Positions 7,478 to 14,892 of a stretch of DNA of 34,839 nucleotides are shown here, piece by piece. The stretch comes from Bdellovibrio sp. (GTDB lineage: Bacteria > Bdellovibrionota > Bacteriovoracia > Bacteriovoracales > Bacteriovoracaceae). Where the stretch lies: NCBI GenBank assembly GCA_022729855.1, contig DZBG01000017.1, forward strand, positions 1-34,839. The letters run 5' to 3'. The notes beneath the pieces were generated by a model that was not told the DNA's origin, ran no database searches, and saw nothing but the letters and a program-made list of their open reading frames with translations. Each line of letters opens with the position of its first letter. Positions within the stretch are counted from its first letter, which is position 1. Made by a program: the position numbers and the translations under genes.

Positions 7478-8896
7478 ATGAGCAATGAAAAGACAACTTC
7501 TTTGAAAGTTGGAGAATTAGATTTTCCTCCGCGCAAAGTCTGGATGAAAACTTACGGCTGTCAGATGAATTATCATGATAGCGAGAGAATCCTCTCAAAT
7601 TTACAGAGTTTAAATTTTACAATGACGACTGATCAGCAAGAAGCGGATTTAGTTATCTTCAATACTTGTGCTGTTCGTGATTTAGCGAACCAGAAGTTCT
7701 ATTCGCACCTTGGTGAGACTAAACATCTTAAGGCCCATATTAATCCTGAAACAGGACTTAAAAACGATGTGATCGTGGCGGCTGGTGGTTGTATTGCTCA
7801 GACCGAAGGCAAAGAGCTTGTTAAAAAATTCAAGACTCTTGATTTTGCTTTCGGGACTGATGTTATCGATAATATCGGTGAGATGGTTTACCGCGCCTAT
7901 GCTGGAGAGAAAAAATTCTCAGTGACGTCATGGGATCGTTCAGAAAATTATTCAATTGAAACTAAGATCACTCAAGGCACTCCTCAGGCCTATGTGAATA
8001 TTATCAAAGGATGCGATAAGTTTTGTTCATACTGTATCGTTCCTTTTACACGTGGACGTGAGAAGTCTCGCAGGCTTCAAGAAGTGGTGACAGATATTAA
8101 ACGCCTTGTGGAATATTCTGGAATTCAGGAAGTGATGCTTCTTGGACAAAACGTGAATTCATTTGGAAAAGATAATAACGAATCATTAGCACAATTGATT
8201 ATGGAGCTAGATGGAGTCAATGGACTTGAGCGTCTTCGTTATACAACATCTCATCCATATGATGTGACTGATGAATTAGTAGCGGCCCATGCCTCGTCAA
8301 AAAAACTTGCGGACAGTCTTCACCTTCCTGTTCAGTCAGGATCAAATACTGTGCTTCAACGTATGCTGCGAGAATACACAATTGAGCATTACTTAACTCT
8401 TCTTGGAAAAATGCGTAAGGCCAACCCCAATATCGTTATTTCAACAGACATTATTGCAGGTTTCCCGAATGAAACAGAAGAGGAACATCAGGCAACAGTA
8501 AAACTTTTAGAACTAGCTCAGTACGATAATATTTTCTCTTATACTTATTCTGCACGAAGTGGCACTAAGTCTGCTCGAATGAAAGATGTCTTAACTGATG
8601 ATATACGCGGTAAGAGACTTCGTGAGATTCAGAACGCTCAGATGATTATCCAGGCCAAACTTCGCGGGCAGATGGTTGGAAAAACTTTCCGTGTGCTTGT
8701 TGAAGAGAAGGGGATAAGCAAAGGTGTGACTAAGTGGACAGGACGTACATCGTGTTTACGTATTGTGCATTTTGAACCAGAGACTCCTGAGCATGATTAT
8801 AAATGGCACTGGGTTGATGTTGAAATCATCTCAAGTACAGCTCTTTCAACTCAAGGGAAAATTGTCAAAGACCACGGTAAAAGACTTACTCACTAA
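7478..8896 (+). CDS. miaB: tRNA-2-methylthio-N6-dimethylallyladenosine synthase MiaB
   Basis: This radical-SAM methylthiotransferase converts i6A37 to ms2i6A37 in tRNAs reading UNN codons. The N-terminal domain begins VWMKTYGCQMNYHDSE, with cluster ligands C28, C64 (FNTCAVRD) and C105 (AAGGCIAQ). The radical-SAM CxxxCxxC is C179, C183, C186 (GCDKFCSYC). The rest includes the characteristic HLPVQSGSN and ends in a TRAM-like RNA-binding region, about residues 395-470. The length of 472 aa is normal. The start follows GAGGGCAG. The stop overlaps the DUF454 gene start by one base. MiaA is not in the window. Confidence 0.97.
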   Translation: MSNEKTTSLKVGELDFPPRKVWMKTYGCQMNYHDSERILSNLQSLNFTMTTDQQEADLVIFNTCAVRDLANQKFYSHLGETKHLKAHINPETGLKNDVIVAAGGCIAQTEGKELVKKFKTLDFAFGTDVIDNIGEMVYRAYAGEKKFSVTSWDRSENYSIETKITQGTPQAYVNIIKGCDKFCSYCIVPFTRGREKSRRLQEVVTDIKRLVEYSGIQEVMLLGQNVNSFGKDNNESLAQLIMELDGVNGLERLRYTTSHPYDVTDELVAAHASSKKLADSLHLPVQSGSNTVLQRMLREYTIEHYLTLLGKMRKANPNIVISTDIIAGFPNETEEEHQATVKLLELAQYDNIFSYTYSARSGTKSARMKDVLTDDIRGKRLREIQNAQMIIQAKLRGQMVGKTFRVLVEEKGISKGVTKWTGRTSCLRIVHFEPETPEHDYKWHWVDVEIISSTALSTQGKIVKDHGKRLTH

Positions 8897-9255
8897 TGAT
8901 TAAACCTCTACTTTTTGTCATTGCTTGGATTAGCTTTGCCTTAGGGATAATAGGGGCTTTTTTACCTATTCTACCGACGACTCCCTTTCTTATTCTGTCG
9001 GCCTTTCTTTTTTCTAAATCCTCTCCGCGCTTTCATGCCTGGATTTTAACTCTGCCAATTGCAGGGGATGGAATCCGTGATTGGCGAGATAACCGTGTTA
9101 TTAAAACGAGGGCCAAGGTTTTGGCCGTAAGTATGATGATTTTAAGTCTAGTGATGATCTGGAGTTCAAAGAAAATTGCACTTCCGATACAGGTTCTAGT
9201 GACATTGATTCTGGCCTCTGTCGGAACTTTTGTCGGAACAAGAAAAAGCAGGTAA
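8896..9255 (+). CDS. DUF454/YbaN-family small inner-membrane protein
   Basis: This 119-aa membrane protein has the YbaN/DUF454 signature: the N-terminal segment ending GIIGAFLPILPTTPFLILSA, a short charged part with SSPRFHAWIL, and a second hydrophobic region of about two helices from residue 74 on. The family has no established function. The ATG overlaps the miaB stop (TAATG), implying coupled translation, and the lipoprotein peptidase gene follows nine bases later. Confidence 0.8.
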   Translation: MIKPLLFVIAWISFALGIIGAFLPILPTTPFLILSAFLFSKSSPRFHAWILTLPIAGDGIRDWRDNRVIKTRAKVLAVSMMILSLVMIWSSKKIALPIQVLVTLILASVGTFVGTRKSR

Positions 9256-9264
9256 TCTTTTTTT

Positions 9265-10317
9265 ATGAAAGCACTTTCACTTCTTTTTATTCTCGTTTTT
9301 ATATCGTCTTGTGCCAAGGTGGGGTATCTCACAGAGCAAGGAGTAGGTCAGCTCAAGCTTCAGTGGAACGGGAAAGAAAATCAAAAGTTATTAGATGATC
9401 CTTCTGTTTCAGATGAGACAAAACAAAAAATACGTCTAGTAGAAACTTATAAAAAATATTTTTATGAATATTTTTCAGTGAAACAAACGGATATCTACTC
9501 AAAGACAACACTTTTAAAAGATGAAGCTGTTACTTATCTTGTGATTGCTTCTCCTCACCAAGAAATTAAGGCCCACGAATTTACTTTTCCCATCATGGGG
9601 GCCTTTCCTTATATTGGATTTTTCTCTGAGAACTCGGCCAAGGATTTTGCCAAGGATTTAGAGAAGGACGAAAATCTTGTGACTTGGGTTCGGCCTGTTT
9701 ATGCCTATTCAACTTTAGGCTATTTTCAAGACCGTATCTTAAGTTCATTTTTTCATTTTAATGATGTGGAGCTCGCTGAGCTTGTCTTTCATGAATTATT
9801 TCATACAGTCTTTTTTGTAAAAGATGATGTTGATCTTAACGAAAATCTTGCAAACTATTTTGCTTCAAAATTGATGCCCACTTATTTCGGTCCATCAGAA
9901 GAATTTCTAAAGTATCAACGAGTAGAGTTGATTAAACGAAAAATTTATCAGATGGCCGTTCATAAGATTAAGATCTTGAATCAAGAATTCGCCAAGCTAG
10001 GGAAGCAACTTACTGATAAGAAAGCCGATGAGATCACTCGTAACTTTTCATCTGAAGTCTTAATTCCAGCACTCAGACAAGTTTGCCTTGAAGAGGGACT
10101 AACTGAAACTGATTGTGAACTTAAAAAAGAATGGAATCAGGCCCGTCTTGCGGCCCTCATGACTTATGAAGAAGAGCAGAAGTTTATTGAAGAACTTCAA
10201 CTCAAGCTTCAAGTGAATAATATTGAATTTTTGAACTGGTTAAAAGTAAAATACAAAGACTATCAAGATCAATCGGAGAAGGATAATTTTACAGATTATC
10301 TAAAAACATATTTATGA
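9265..10317 (+). CDS. Putative lipoprotein aminopeptidase (COG4324, zinc metallopeptidase)
   Basis: The protein begins with a lipoprotein signal peptide ending LVFISSC (C16 as lipid anchor). It continues with the pattern of the COG4324 predicted aminopeptidase family: GQLKLQWNGK, TFPIMGAFPYIGFFSE, VYAYSTLGYFQD, then the zinc-binding HELFH at residues 176-180 and NENLANY, with E193 as likely third ligand. It is thus probably an envelope-anchored peptidase. The length of 350 aa fits the family. Its stop overlaps the next start by four bases (ATGA), coupling it to a GshB-like ligase, an unusual pairing that could link peptide turnover to peptide or glutathione synthesis; that link is speculative. 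Confidence 0.85.
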   Translation: MKALSLLFILVFISSCAKVGYLTEQGVGQLKLQWNGKENQKLLDDPSVSDETKQKIRLVETYKKYFYEYFSVKQTDIYSKTTLLKDEAVTYLVIASPHQEIKAHEFTFPIMGAFPYIGFFSENSAKDFAKDLEKDENLVTWVRPVYAYSTLGYFQDRILSSFFHFNDVELAELVFHELFHTVFFVKDDVDLNENLANYFASKLMPTYFGPSEEFLKYQRVELIKRKIYQMAVHKIKILNQEFAKLGKQLTDKKADEITRNFSSEVLIPALRQVCLEEGLTETDCELKKEWNQARLAALMTYEEEQKFIEELQLKLQVNNIEFLNWLKVKYKDYQDQSEKDNFTDYLKTYL

Positions 10318-11249
10318 GACAATTTTTATTCATAGACGATCTCTCAAAACTCAATCTCAAAAAAGATTCATCACTCATGCTGGCCCTGACTATGCAGAGA
10401 GAGGGGATTGAAACCTATATTTTTTTCGAAGATGATTTCGCCGTTCAGAATCAAACAGAACCTTATTTAAACTGCCACAGCTTTACTGGCTCACTTAAAG
10501 AAGATGACTGTTATGTGGCCGAGTTCAAGGTGACAGGAACAAAACACCTTAAGCTTGAAAAGCACGATATTATTCACATGAGGCTCGATCCACCTTTTGA
10601 TAGCCGCTACCTGCGCTATTTATGGATGCTCGATCATTTGGTGCAAGAAGGTTATCAAGTGATGAATGCACCTCGTGGGATTATGCTTTTTAACGAAAAG
10701 CTCTATGCCTATAGACAAGAGGGAGCCGTTCCTAGTTATGTGGGAAAAAGTTTAGCCCTCGCGACTCGCTTCATGGAAACTAGCTCGGCCCAAGAATTTA
10801 TCTTAAAACCTCTAGATCTTTTTTCAGGTATTGGTGTGGAGAAAATTTCAAGAGCAGACATGCTTAAAAGATTTGCGGCCAAAGTCTTAGAGCTTGAAGG
10901 ACCAGTGGTTATTCAGGATTTTATTGAAGGCGTATACCTTGGTGAAGTGCGTTCTTTGTATTTTAAAAATAAAGAGCTAGGAACAATTCTCAAGAAGCCT
11001 CTAGCAGGCGAATTCCTTACTAATATCGCTCAAGGGGCGACCTTTGCCCGTTATGACCTACCAGATGAGATAAGAGCTAAATGTGATGCCATTGCGCTTG
11101 AATTAGCTGCCTACGGTGTTGATTGGATTGCTTACGATATTTTAGGGGGAGTGATCACTGAAGTGAATATTACTTGTCCGGGTCTCTTGGTAGAGGTGAG
11201 TTACGCCTACCAAGAAAACCTAGCGAAGAAATTAATTAAGATGATTTAG
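10314..11249 (+). CDS. GshB-like ATP-grasp ligase
   Basis: This ATP-grasp enzyme is most like prokaryotic glutathione synthetase. Key pieces are RLDPPFDSRYL (90-100, the GshB RxDPPFD motif), NEKLY (127-131), the ATP-binding loop ILKPLDLFSGIGV (163-175), QDFIEG for the hinge, and metal ligands D275, E283 and N285 in AYDILGGVITEVNITCPG. The length of 311 aa matches GshB (about 315). GshB normally ends this last motif with S/T-P-T; here it reads CPGLLVE, so a different amino-acid substrate is possible. No gshA is visible. It is translationally coupled to the upstream metallopeptidase and has its stop interlocked with the convergent lipoprotein gene. Confidence 0.75.
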   Translation: MRQFLFIDDLSKLNLKKDSSLMLALTMQREGIETYIFFEDDFAVQNQTEPYLNCHSFTGSLKEDDCYVAEFKVTGTKHLKLEKHDIIHMRLDPPFDSRYLRYLWMLDHLVQEGYQVMNAPRGIMLFNEKLYAYRQEGAVPSYVGKSLALATRFMETSSAQEFILKPLDLFSGIGVEKISRADMLKRFAAKVLELEGPVVIQDFIEGVYLGEVRSLYFKNKELGTILKKPLAGEFLTNIAQGATFARYDLPDEIRAKCDAIALELAAYGVDWIAYDILGGVITEVNITCPGLLVEVSYAYQENLAKKLIKMI

Positions 11250-12169
11250 TAATTTGTATAATCTGTTTGGATTTGCATTTCAAATGAAGTACAGCTTGCA
11301 GCCCTAACAACAGTATTGTTTGGACATGAAACATGGCTTGTATTGCCTAAACCAGTTTGATAGCGACATTCATTATCTGAAGAAATTTCTTTTACGACAA
11401 TCACATAGTCTGCACCCGCCGTATGTGGAAGATCATACCACACAGAACATCTGCCAGATGAAATACCATTTGAACCATCATGAGTAATTGTTCTCATATA
11501 GTTTCCAAGATAGGGATTATTTCCGTTAAGATATTGCTGCCATACTGCTTTAGGCACAGCTCCTACTTGAAGTTTTAGTTTTGAGTAAGGACAATAGTCA
11601 GCATTCTGTCCTGTTGCACGTCCATAACAATATTCTTTTCCAACAGTTGGTTTTGGTTGAGCAAGCATTCTAAAACGCACACGAAGTTTTGTATCGGTTT
11701 GAGTGACTGCCACCATTTCATTTACAGTAGGGAAAACTCCCACTGAAACATTTCCAGATGGATTGAGCCCTGGTCCCCAAGTCTGTCCACCAGCGATAAT
11801 GATTGGATATGTAGGGATCGTGCTATAAACAGTATCAAAATCAGAACATGTCTCACCTGTTGTACTTAGATTGCTACAAACAATACTAGGAATTGGTTTG
11901 GTCTCAGGAGTATAGGTCCATGGCCAATAACCAGTTCCGCCAGTATTTATACCACCAGTCGTAGAACCAGAAGTCGTAGAACCAGAAGTTGTTGTTCCTG
12001 AAGTCGTAGTTCCTGATGTAGTAGTCCCAGAAGTTGTTCCACTTGTGGTTGTTCCGTTTGAAAAAGGATTATAAGTAGATGTATTGGTGCTCTTAGTAGT
12101 CTTCGTATTACATCCGACCGCCAAGAGGGCGAGGGTTAGTAAGAGAAGTGGAGTAGTTTTTTTCATCAT
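11246..12169 (-). CDS. Secreted lipoprotein with Thr/Ser/Gly repeat linker
   Basis: I do not recognise the family. The start chosen is the MMKK at 12169, after an AGGA ribosome binding site; the frame extends nine codons upstream. A lipoprotein signal ends LLAVGC, with the cysteine about 20 residues in. A flexible linker follows, built of GTTTS-type five-residue units encoded at 11954-12055, then a domain of about 230 residues rich in Tyr, Gly and Pro with about ten cysteines (for example CSNLSTTGETCSDFD, EYCYGRATG, DYCPYSK), suggesting disulfides in an exported domain. Surface display is plausible. An extended -10 box (TATAAT) lies on this strand at 12287-12282. Confidence 0.8.
   Translation of the reverse strand: MMKKTTPLLLLTLALLAVGCNTKTTKSTNTSTYNPFSNGTTTSGTTSGTTTSGTTTSGTTTSGSTTSGSTTGGINTGGTGYWPWTYTPETKPIPSIVCSNLSTTGETCSDFDTVYSTIPTYPIIIAGGQTWGPGLNPSGNVSVGVFPTVNEMVAVTQTDTKLRVRFRMLAQPKPTVGKEYCYGRATGQNADYCPYSKLKLQVGAVPKAVWQQYLNGNNPYLGNYMRTITHDGSNGISSGRCSVWYDLPHTAGADYVIVVKEISSDNECRYQTGLGNTSHVSCPNNTVVRAASCTSFEMQIQTDYTNY
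11954..12055 (-). repeat. 15-bp tandem repeats encoding a GTTTS linker
   Basis: About seven imperfect units of five codons encode GTTTS, GTTS, GTTTS, GTTTS, GTTTS, GSTTS and GSTTG. One unit is a codon short. Because units are multiples of three, copy-number change would alter linker length without shifting the frame. Confidence 0.85.
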
Positions 12170-12281
12170 AAATTTTTTCCTGTTAATCCAACTCAAGCTA
12201 CTTGTCGGATATTCCTAAGAAATCTTAACTTAATCTATCAATGAGGGATAACCCCTTGAAAAAATAGGCATACCTGAGCAA

Positions 12282-12289
12282 ATTATACC
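12282..12289 (-). promoter_or_regulatory. Extended -10 promoter element for the lipoprotein gene
   Basis: Read on the minus strand, TGG then TATAAT (TATAAT at 12287-12282) is an ideal extended -10 element. No good -35 box is visible at 16-18 bases. The leader to the start at 12169 would be about 105 bases. Confidence 0.5.
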
Positions 12290-12339
12290 ATGCTTTTTCC
12301 ACTTGTAGGGGCATGGCGCTCGTTGGTATGATAATGAAG

Positions 12340-12837
12340 ATGAAACGAACGGAACTAATCAATCTTCTCCTACCTCTTAACGAAAAACTCTATCAGATGG
12401 CCTACTGTCTCATACCTGATGATTTGCAAGCAGAGCAGTTAGTGATCGATGGTGTGAATGCTTTTCTTTTAAAAGAAGCGAAGTGGGTAGCGCAGTTTAC
12501 TGATGGTGAAGTTGATCCAAAGAAAGCGGCAGGTCTTCGTCGCCAATTATTAAAAAAGATTTTACGTTTTCAATTTGAAATAGGTCAGAAGAGATCGTTT
12601 CAATTAATAGAACAATATCGTACTGATATTCCTTCTGCTTTTAAAAAGTTTTATGATCTAGATGTTCGTGTAAGAGCAGTAATGACTCTTCGTTTTGATT
12701 TTCTGTTTCAGACAGAAGAGATCGAAGATATTTGTCAGATGCCTCGTTTTGAAGTGATCGAAAAACTTCACAACGGAAGATTCATGTTATCTAAAGATCT
12801 TAATACGAAAAATATCTCTCAGGAGAGTCACGCATGA
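12340..12837 (+). CDS. Sigma-factor-like protein of unknown function
   Basis: I prefer the start at MKRTELIN (12340); the frame is open to an ATG at 12313, and neither has a good ribosome binding site. The sequence weakly follows an ECF sigma factor layout. A region-2-like helix reads NEKLYQMAYCLIPDDLQAEQLVIDGVNAFLL, then comes a linker. A region-4-like segment follows near the C-terminus (VRAVMTLRFDFLFQTEEIEDICQMPRFEVIEKLHNGRFML): helices with a 'promoted by which residue blocks recur' pattern like RAVLLRFxxxxSxxEIAxxLxxxxxxVxxxLxRAR. The basic residues that recognise DNA are sparse, so it may be degenerate. The next gene overlaps by four bases and resembles an anti-sigma factor, which supports the reading. 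All of this is inference from pattern. Confidence 0.6.
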   Translation: MKRTELINLLLPLNEKLYQMAYCLIPDDLQAEQLVIDGVNAFLLKEAKWVAQFTDGEVDPKKAAGLRRQLLKKILRFQFEIGQKRSFQLIEQYRTDIPSAFKKFYDLDVRVRAVMTLRFDFLFQTEEIEDICQMPRFEVIEKLHNGRFMLSKDLNTKNISQESHA

Positions 12838-13142
12838 GTGAGGCCTTTAGTTACTTCAATAAAAATGTAACAGCTTTTATTGATGGGTCACTCGATACAA
12901 ATGCTGAAGGTGAGTTTGAAGCTTTCCTTAGAACGCACCCTGAGTACCTACCGGAAATTGAAGCGAAACAAGCTGAGCTCAATTATATCAAGAGTTTTAT
13001 TCCTAAAGTAGAACTTGATAAAGATATTAGAGAGGCCATCGCTTCAGAGCTAAAGCAATCTGTATTCCTTCTTGTTCGTCCTAAACATGCGACGATCCTA
13101 CAAAAAGCAAAAATGAAAATTGAAGAATGGGTTAATAGTTAG
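12834..13142 (+). CDS. Anti-sigma-factor-like small protein, 102 aa
   Basis: This small acidic protein starts ATGA across the stop of the sigma-like gene, after a strong AGGAGAG site. Residues about 8-60 (NVTAFIDGSLDTNAEGEFEAFLRTHPEYLPEIEAKQAELNYIKSFIP) match the layout of the anti-sigma-factor N-terminal domain (xxAYLDGELxxxExxxxExHLxxCxxCxxxl). The HxxxCxxC zinc ligands are absent (H35 is present, no Cys), as in some non-zinc members. No membrane helix is present, so it would act in the cytosol. The paired arrangement with the previous gene suggests a regulator and its inhibitor. Confidence 0.6.
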   Translation: MSEAFSYFNKNVTAFIDGSLDTNAEGEFEAFLRTHPEYLPEIEAKQAELNYIKSFIPKVELDKDIREAIASELKQSVFLLVRPKHATILQKAKMKIEEWVNS

Positions 13143-13223
13143 TTCACCCAGCTCGTGTTTCATTAAAGAACTTCTTATCCCTATATTTAAGTCTTAATAG
13201 AAGAATCATTACATAAAGATTAT

Positions 13224-13250
13224 TTTCTCCTGCCATTGATACAGGAGAAA
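13224..13250 (+). promoter_or_regulatory. Hairpin covering the ribosome binding site of the Rha-like gene
   Basis: TTTCTCCTG (13224-13232), a nine-base loop, then CAGGAGAAA (13242-13250): a perfect 9-bp stem whose 3' arm is the Shine-Dalgarno AGGAGA. The ATG follows at 13253. Such a structure would hide the ribosome binding site unless melted or bound. Confidence 0.65.
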
Positions 13251-13252
13251 GT

Positions 13253-13720
13253 ATGACTGATGATTTTAGAATTGAACTTCCATTTGAAACGAGACCACCT
13301 CGCCTAAAAGATCTTATTAATAATCATATTATGGGCGATGTTTGGGTAAGGGATACTCCATTTGGTCCAGTCACAGATTCACTAAGAATTGCTGAGAAAT
13401 TTGAAATGGATCATAAGCATGTTTTGCGAGCGATTAAGAAATGTATAGATGAGCTTTCTATTGAGCCCAAATTTGGGCTCAATAGAAACATTATAGAAAA
13501 CAGATACTTAGGAGGGGCTAAAGGTAAAGAACGCCAAAATCCCAAATACGATATTACTGAGTTTGGTCTGGCACTCTTACTACTTTATATCAACACACCT
13601 AAGGCCAGATTAATTTCCGCAGAAATCCTTTACCGTTTCTTTGTCCTTAAAACTTATTTGTCTGATATGAGTGAAAATCAAATAGGCGCGATTAAGGGAC
13701 ATTATCGAAAGAAGATCTAG
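13253..13720 (+). CDS. Rha-family-like regulator
   Basis: The product of 155 aa follows the phage Rha (pRha) domain pattern: GPVTDSLRIAEKFEMDHKHVLRAIKK (residues about 41-66, an AE-F-xxxHKxVLRxI DNA-binding-like helix pair), a variable segment, NPKYDITEFGLALLLL (about 98-113) for the family's PxYxLTRdGFxLL, then a helical end. Rha proteins are phage-encoded regulators that affect prophage growth. No integrase, repressor or structural phage gene lies nearby, so this is a domesticated copy or a solitary remnant. Two odd features occur: a hairpin that masks the ribosome binding site, and a perfect 34-bp palindrome inside codons 68-79. The stop interlocks with the convergent TonB-like gene. Confidence 0.75.
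   Translation: MTDDFRIELPFETRPPRLKDLINNHIMGDVWVRDTPFGPVTDSLRIAEKFEMDHKHVLRAIKKCIDELSIEPKFGLNRNIIENRYLGGAKGKERQNPKYDITEFGLALLLLYINTPKARLISAEILYRFFVLKTYLSDMSENQIGAIKGHYRKKI
13455..13488. repeat. Perfect 34-bp palindrome inside the Rha-like gene
   Basis: TTTCTATTGAGCCCAAA (13455-13471) is followed with no spacer by its exact reverse complement (13472-13488). The flanking bases (C at both 13454 and 13489) do not extend it. It encodes SIEPKFGLNR in frame, within the segment between the two conserved Rha blocks. It may form a cruciform in DNA or a long hairpin in mRNA, or serve as a dimer-binding operator. Confidence 0.95.
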
Positions 13721-14709
13721 AACTGATCTTGTGGATTCACAACAAGAGTAAAGAAAACTGTAAACTCGCCGTTCTTCTCCCAAAGGGTCTTGGGAGGATT
13801 TTGAATTGTATTCATGCCTTTAAGAACATCTAAAAAGAAGTCTTGAAGCTTTCCAACATTCGTCCAGCGAATCATTTTGATTTGTTTGATATTCCCTTGA
13901 GAGTCATATGTCAGTCTTCCAGTCATTGTTTGCTCAGAATCTGTCATCGGAAATTTAATCTGCGGATTAATTCTTTCAAAATGATTGTAGTTAGACATGA
14001 ATGAATTTACATAGGCGAGGGCCACACGGCGCTGGAAACTATAGAACATGAGCTCGTACTCATTTAGTTCATCAGGGCTTACACCCTCAGGAACTTCTAA
14101 GTTCACACCCACATTTGTATTTTGAAAACTCGAGATATTCTGACCACCAGAAACGTTATAATTCTTTTGATTCTGCCCTTGCTGGCCATTTGATTGAGAG
14201 AAGTCCTTAATACTGTCCCCGCGAAGAGTGATGGCCTGGATGGCCTTCTTCTGGGCCACCACTGGCATACGTCCCGGACGAGTCATCTTCTCAGCTTTAT
14301 TCGTTGTCTTCTCTGAAATCTTGTTTTGTTGAACAGCATTTGGAGTTGCAGCAAGATCACTCAGATCAACCTTACTTTTTCCTTCTCCACGTTTTTTTTG
14401 AGGCATGCCCTTAATTGAATTATTTGTTTCACCTTTCTGAGAAACGATCGGACTAATTTTTTTTGTAGGGCTCGGGCTTGATGAGAGATAAGTGGTATTT
14501 TGCTTTGAACCTTTTGCGTGTCCAATTCTTCGAATATTTAATGTACGAGGAGTTTGATCCTCTTCTGGTTGAACGGATTTTTTTGCAAACTGAGGGAGTG
14601 AGATGGGGCGCAGGAGAAAGAAGATAATATGCAATAGCGCCACGATTCCCAAAAATAATGGGAAGTTAAGCTTTATCTTGAATTCTATCGAACCTGTGGC
14701 ACCACTCAA
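13717..14709 (-). CDS. TonB-like energy transducer or envelope-spanning protein
   Basis: The TTG start at 14709 follows AAAGGAG at seven bases. The layout is that of TonB/TolA: a short cytosolic start, one membrane helix at about residues 16-33, then a long Lys/Gln/Asn/Ser-rich periplasmic spacer to about residue 200. A folded end covers about 215-330, with MTGRLTYDSQGNIKQIKMIRW resembling the TonB C-terminal strand (GxVxxxFxIxxdGxVxxvxVxxS). It ends in a strand-forming EFTVFFTLVV. No exbB/exbD lies next to it; the MotA/MotB pair in this window is the flagellar stator. It could be a TonB, a TolA or a specialised gliding or secretion adaptor; the family is not certain. Its stop overlaps the Rha-like gene by four bases. 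Confidence 0.65.
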   Translation of the reverse strand: MSGATGSIEFKIKLNFPLFLGIVALLHIIFFLLRPISLPQFAKKSVQPEEDQTPRTLNIRRIGHAKGSKQNTTYLSSSPSPTKKISPIVSQKGETNNSIKGMPQKKRGEGKSKVDLSDLAATPNAVQQNKISEKTTNKAEKMTRPGRMPVVAQKKAIQAITLRGDSIKDFSQSNGQQGQNQKNYNVSGGQNISSFQNTNVGVNLEVPEGVSPDELNEYELMFYSFQRRVALAYVNSFMSNYNHFERINPQIKFPMTDSEQTMTGRLTYDSQGNIKQIKMIRWTNVGKLQDFFLDVLKGMNTIQNPPKTLWEKNGEFTVFFTLVVNPQDQF

Positions 14710-14892
14710 AGGTGACTCCTTTACTCTTTTATATTCTGGCCCAGATTAGAAAATAAGGCCATATCAGAGAAGGAAAGTGAAATAATCGGATACTTTTTCC
14801 TTACTTGACGGCAATCACCAGGAATTGAGAGAATAGCTAAGTTATGAAAAGGCCATAGATGGGCCAAATGATTCGATAAGGAAGTTGAAATC

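Noticed and set aside
9216-9242. Direct repeat GTCGGAAC in the DUF454 gene end
   Set aside because: It encodes a simple VGTFVGT repeat with only two copies, and is likely of no consequence.
13143-13252. Phage attachment site or prophage edge near the Rha-like gene
   Set aside because: No integrase, tRNA fragment or flanking direct repeat is visible.
14872-14879. TTCGATAA as a sigma-28-like box before the sensor-like gene
   Set aside because: No -35 match, and the start codon is only 14 bases downstream, overlapping the ribosome binding site.
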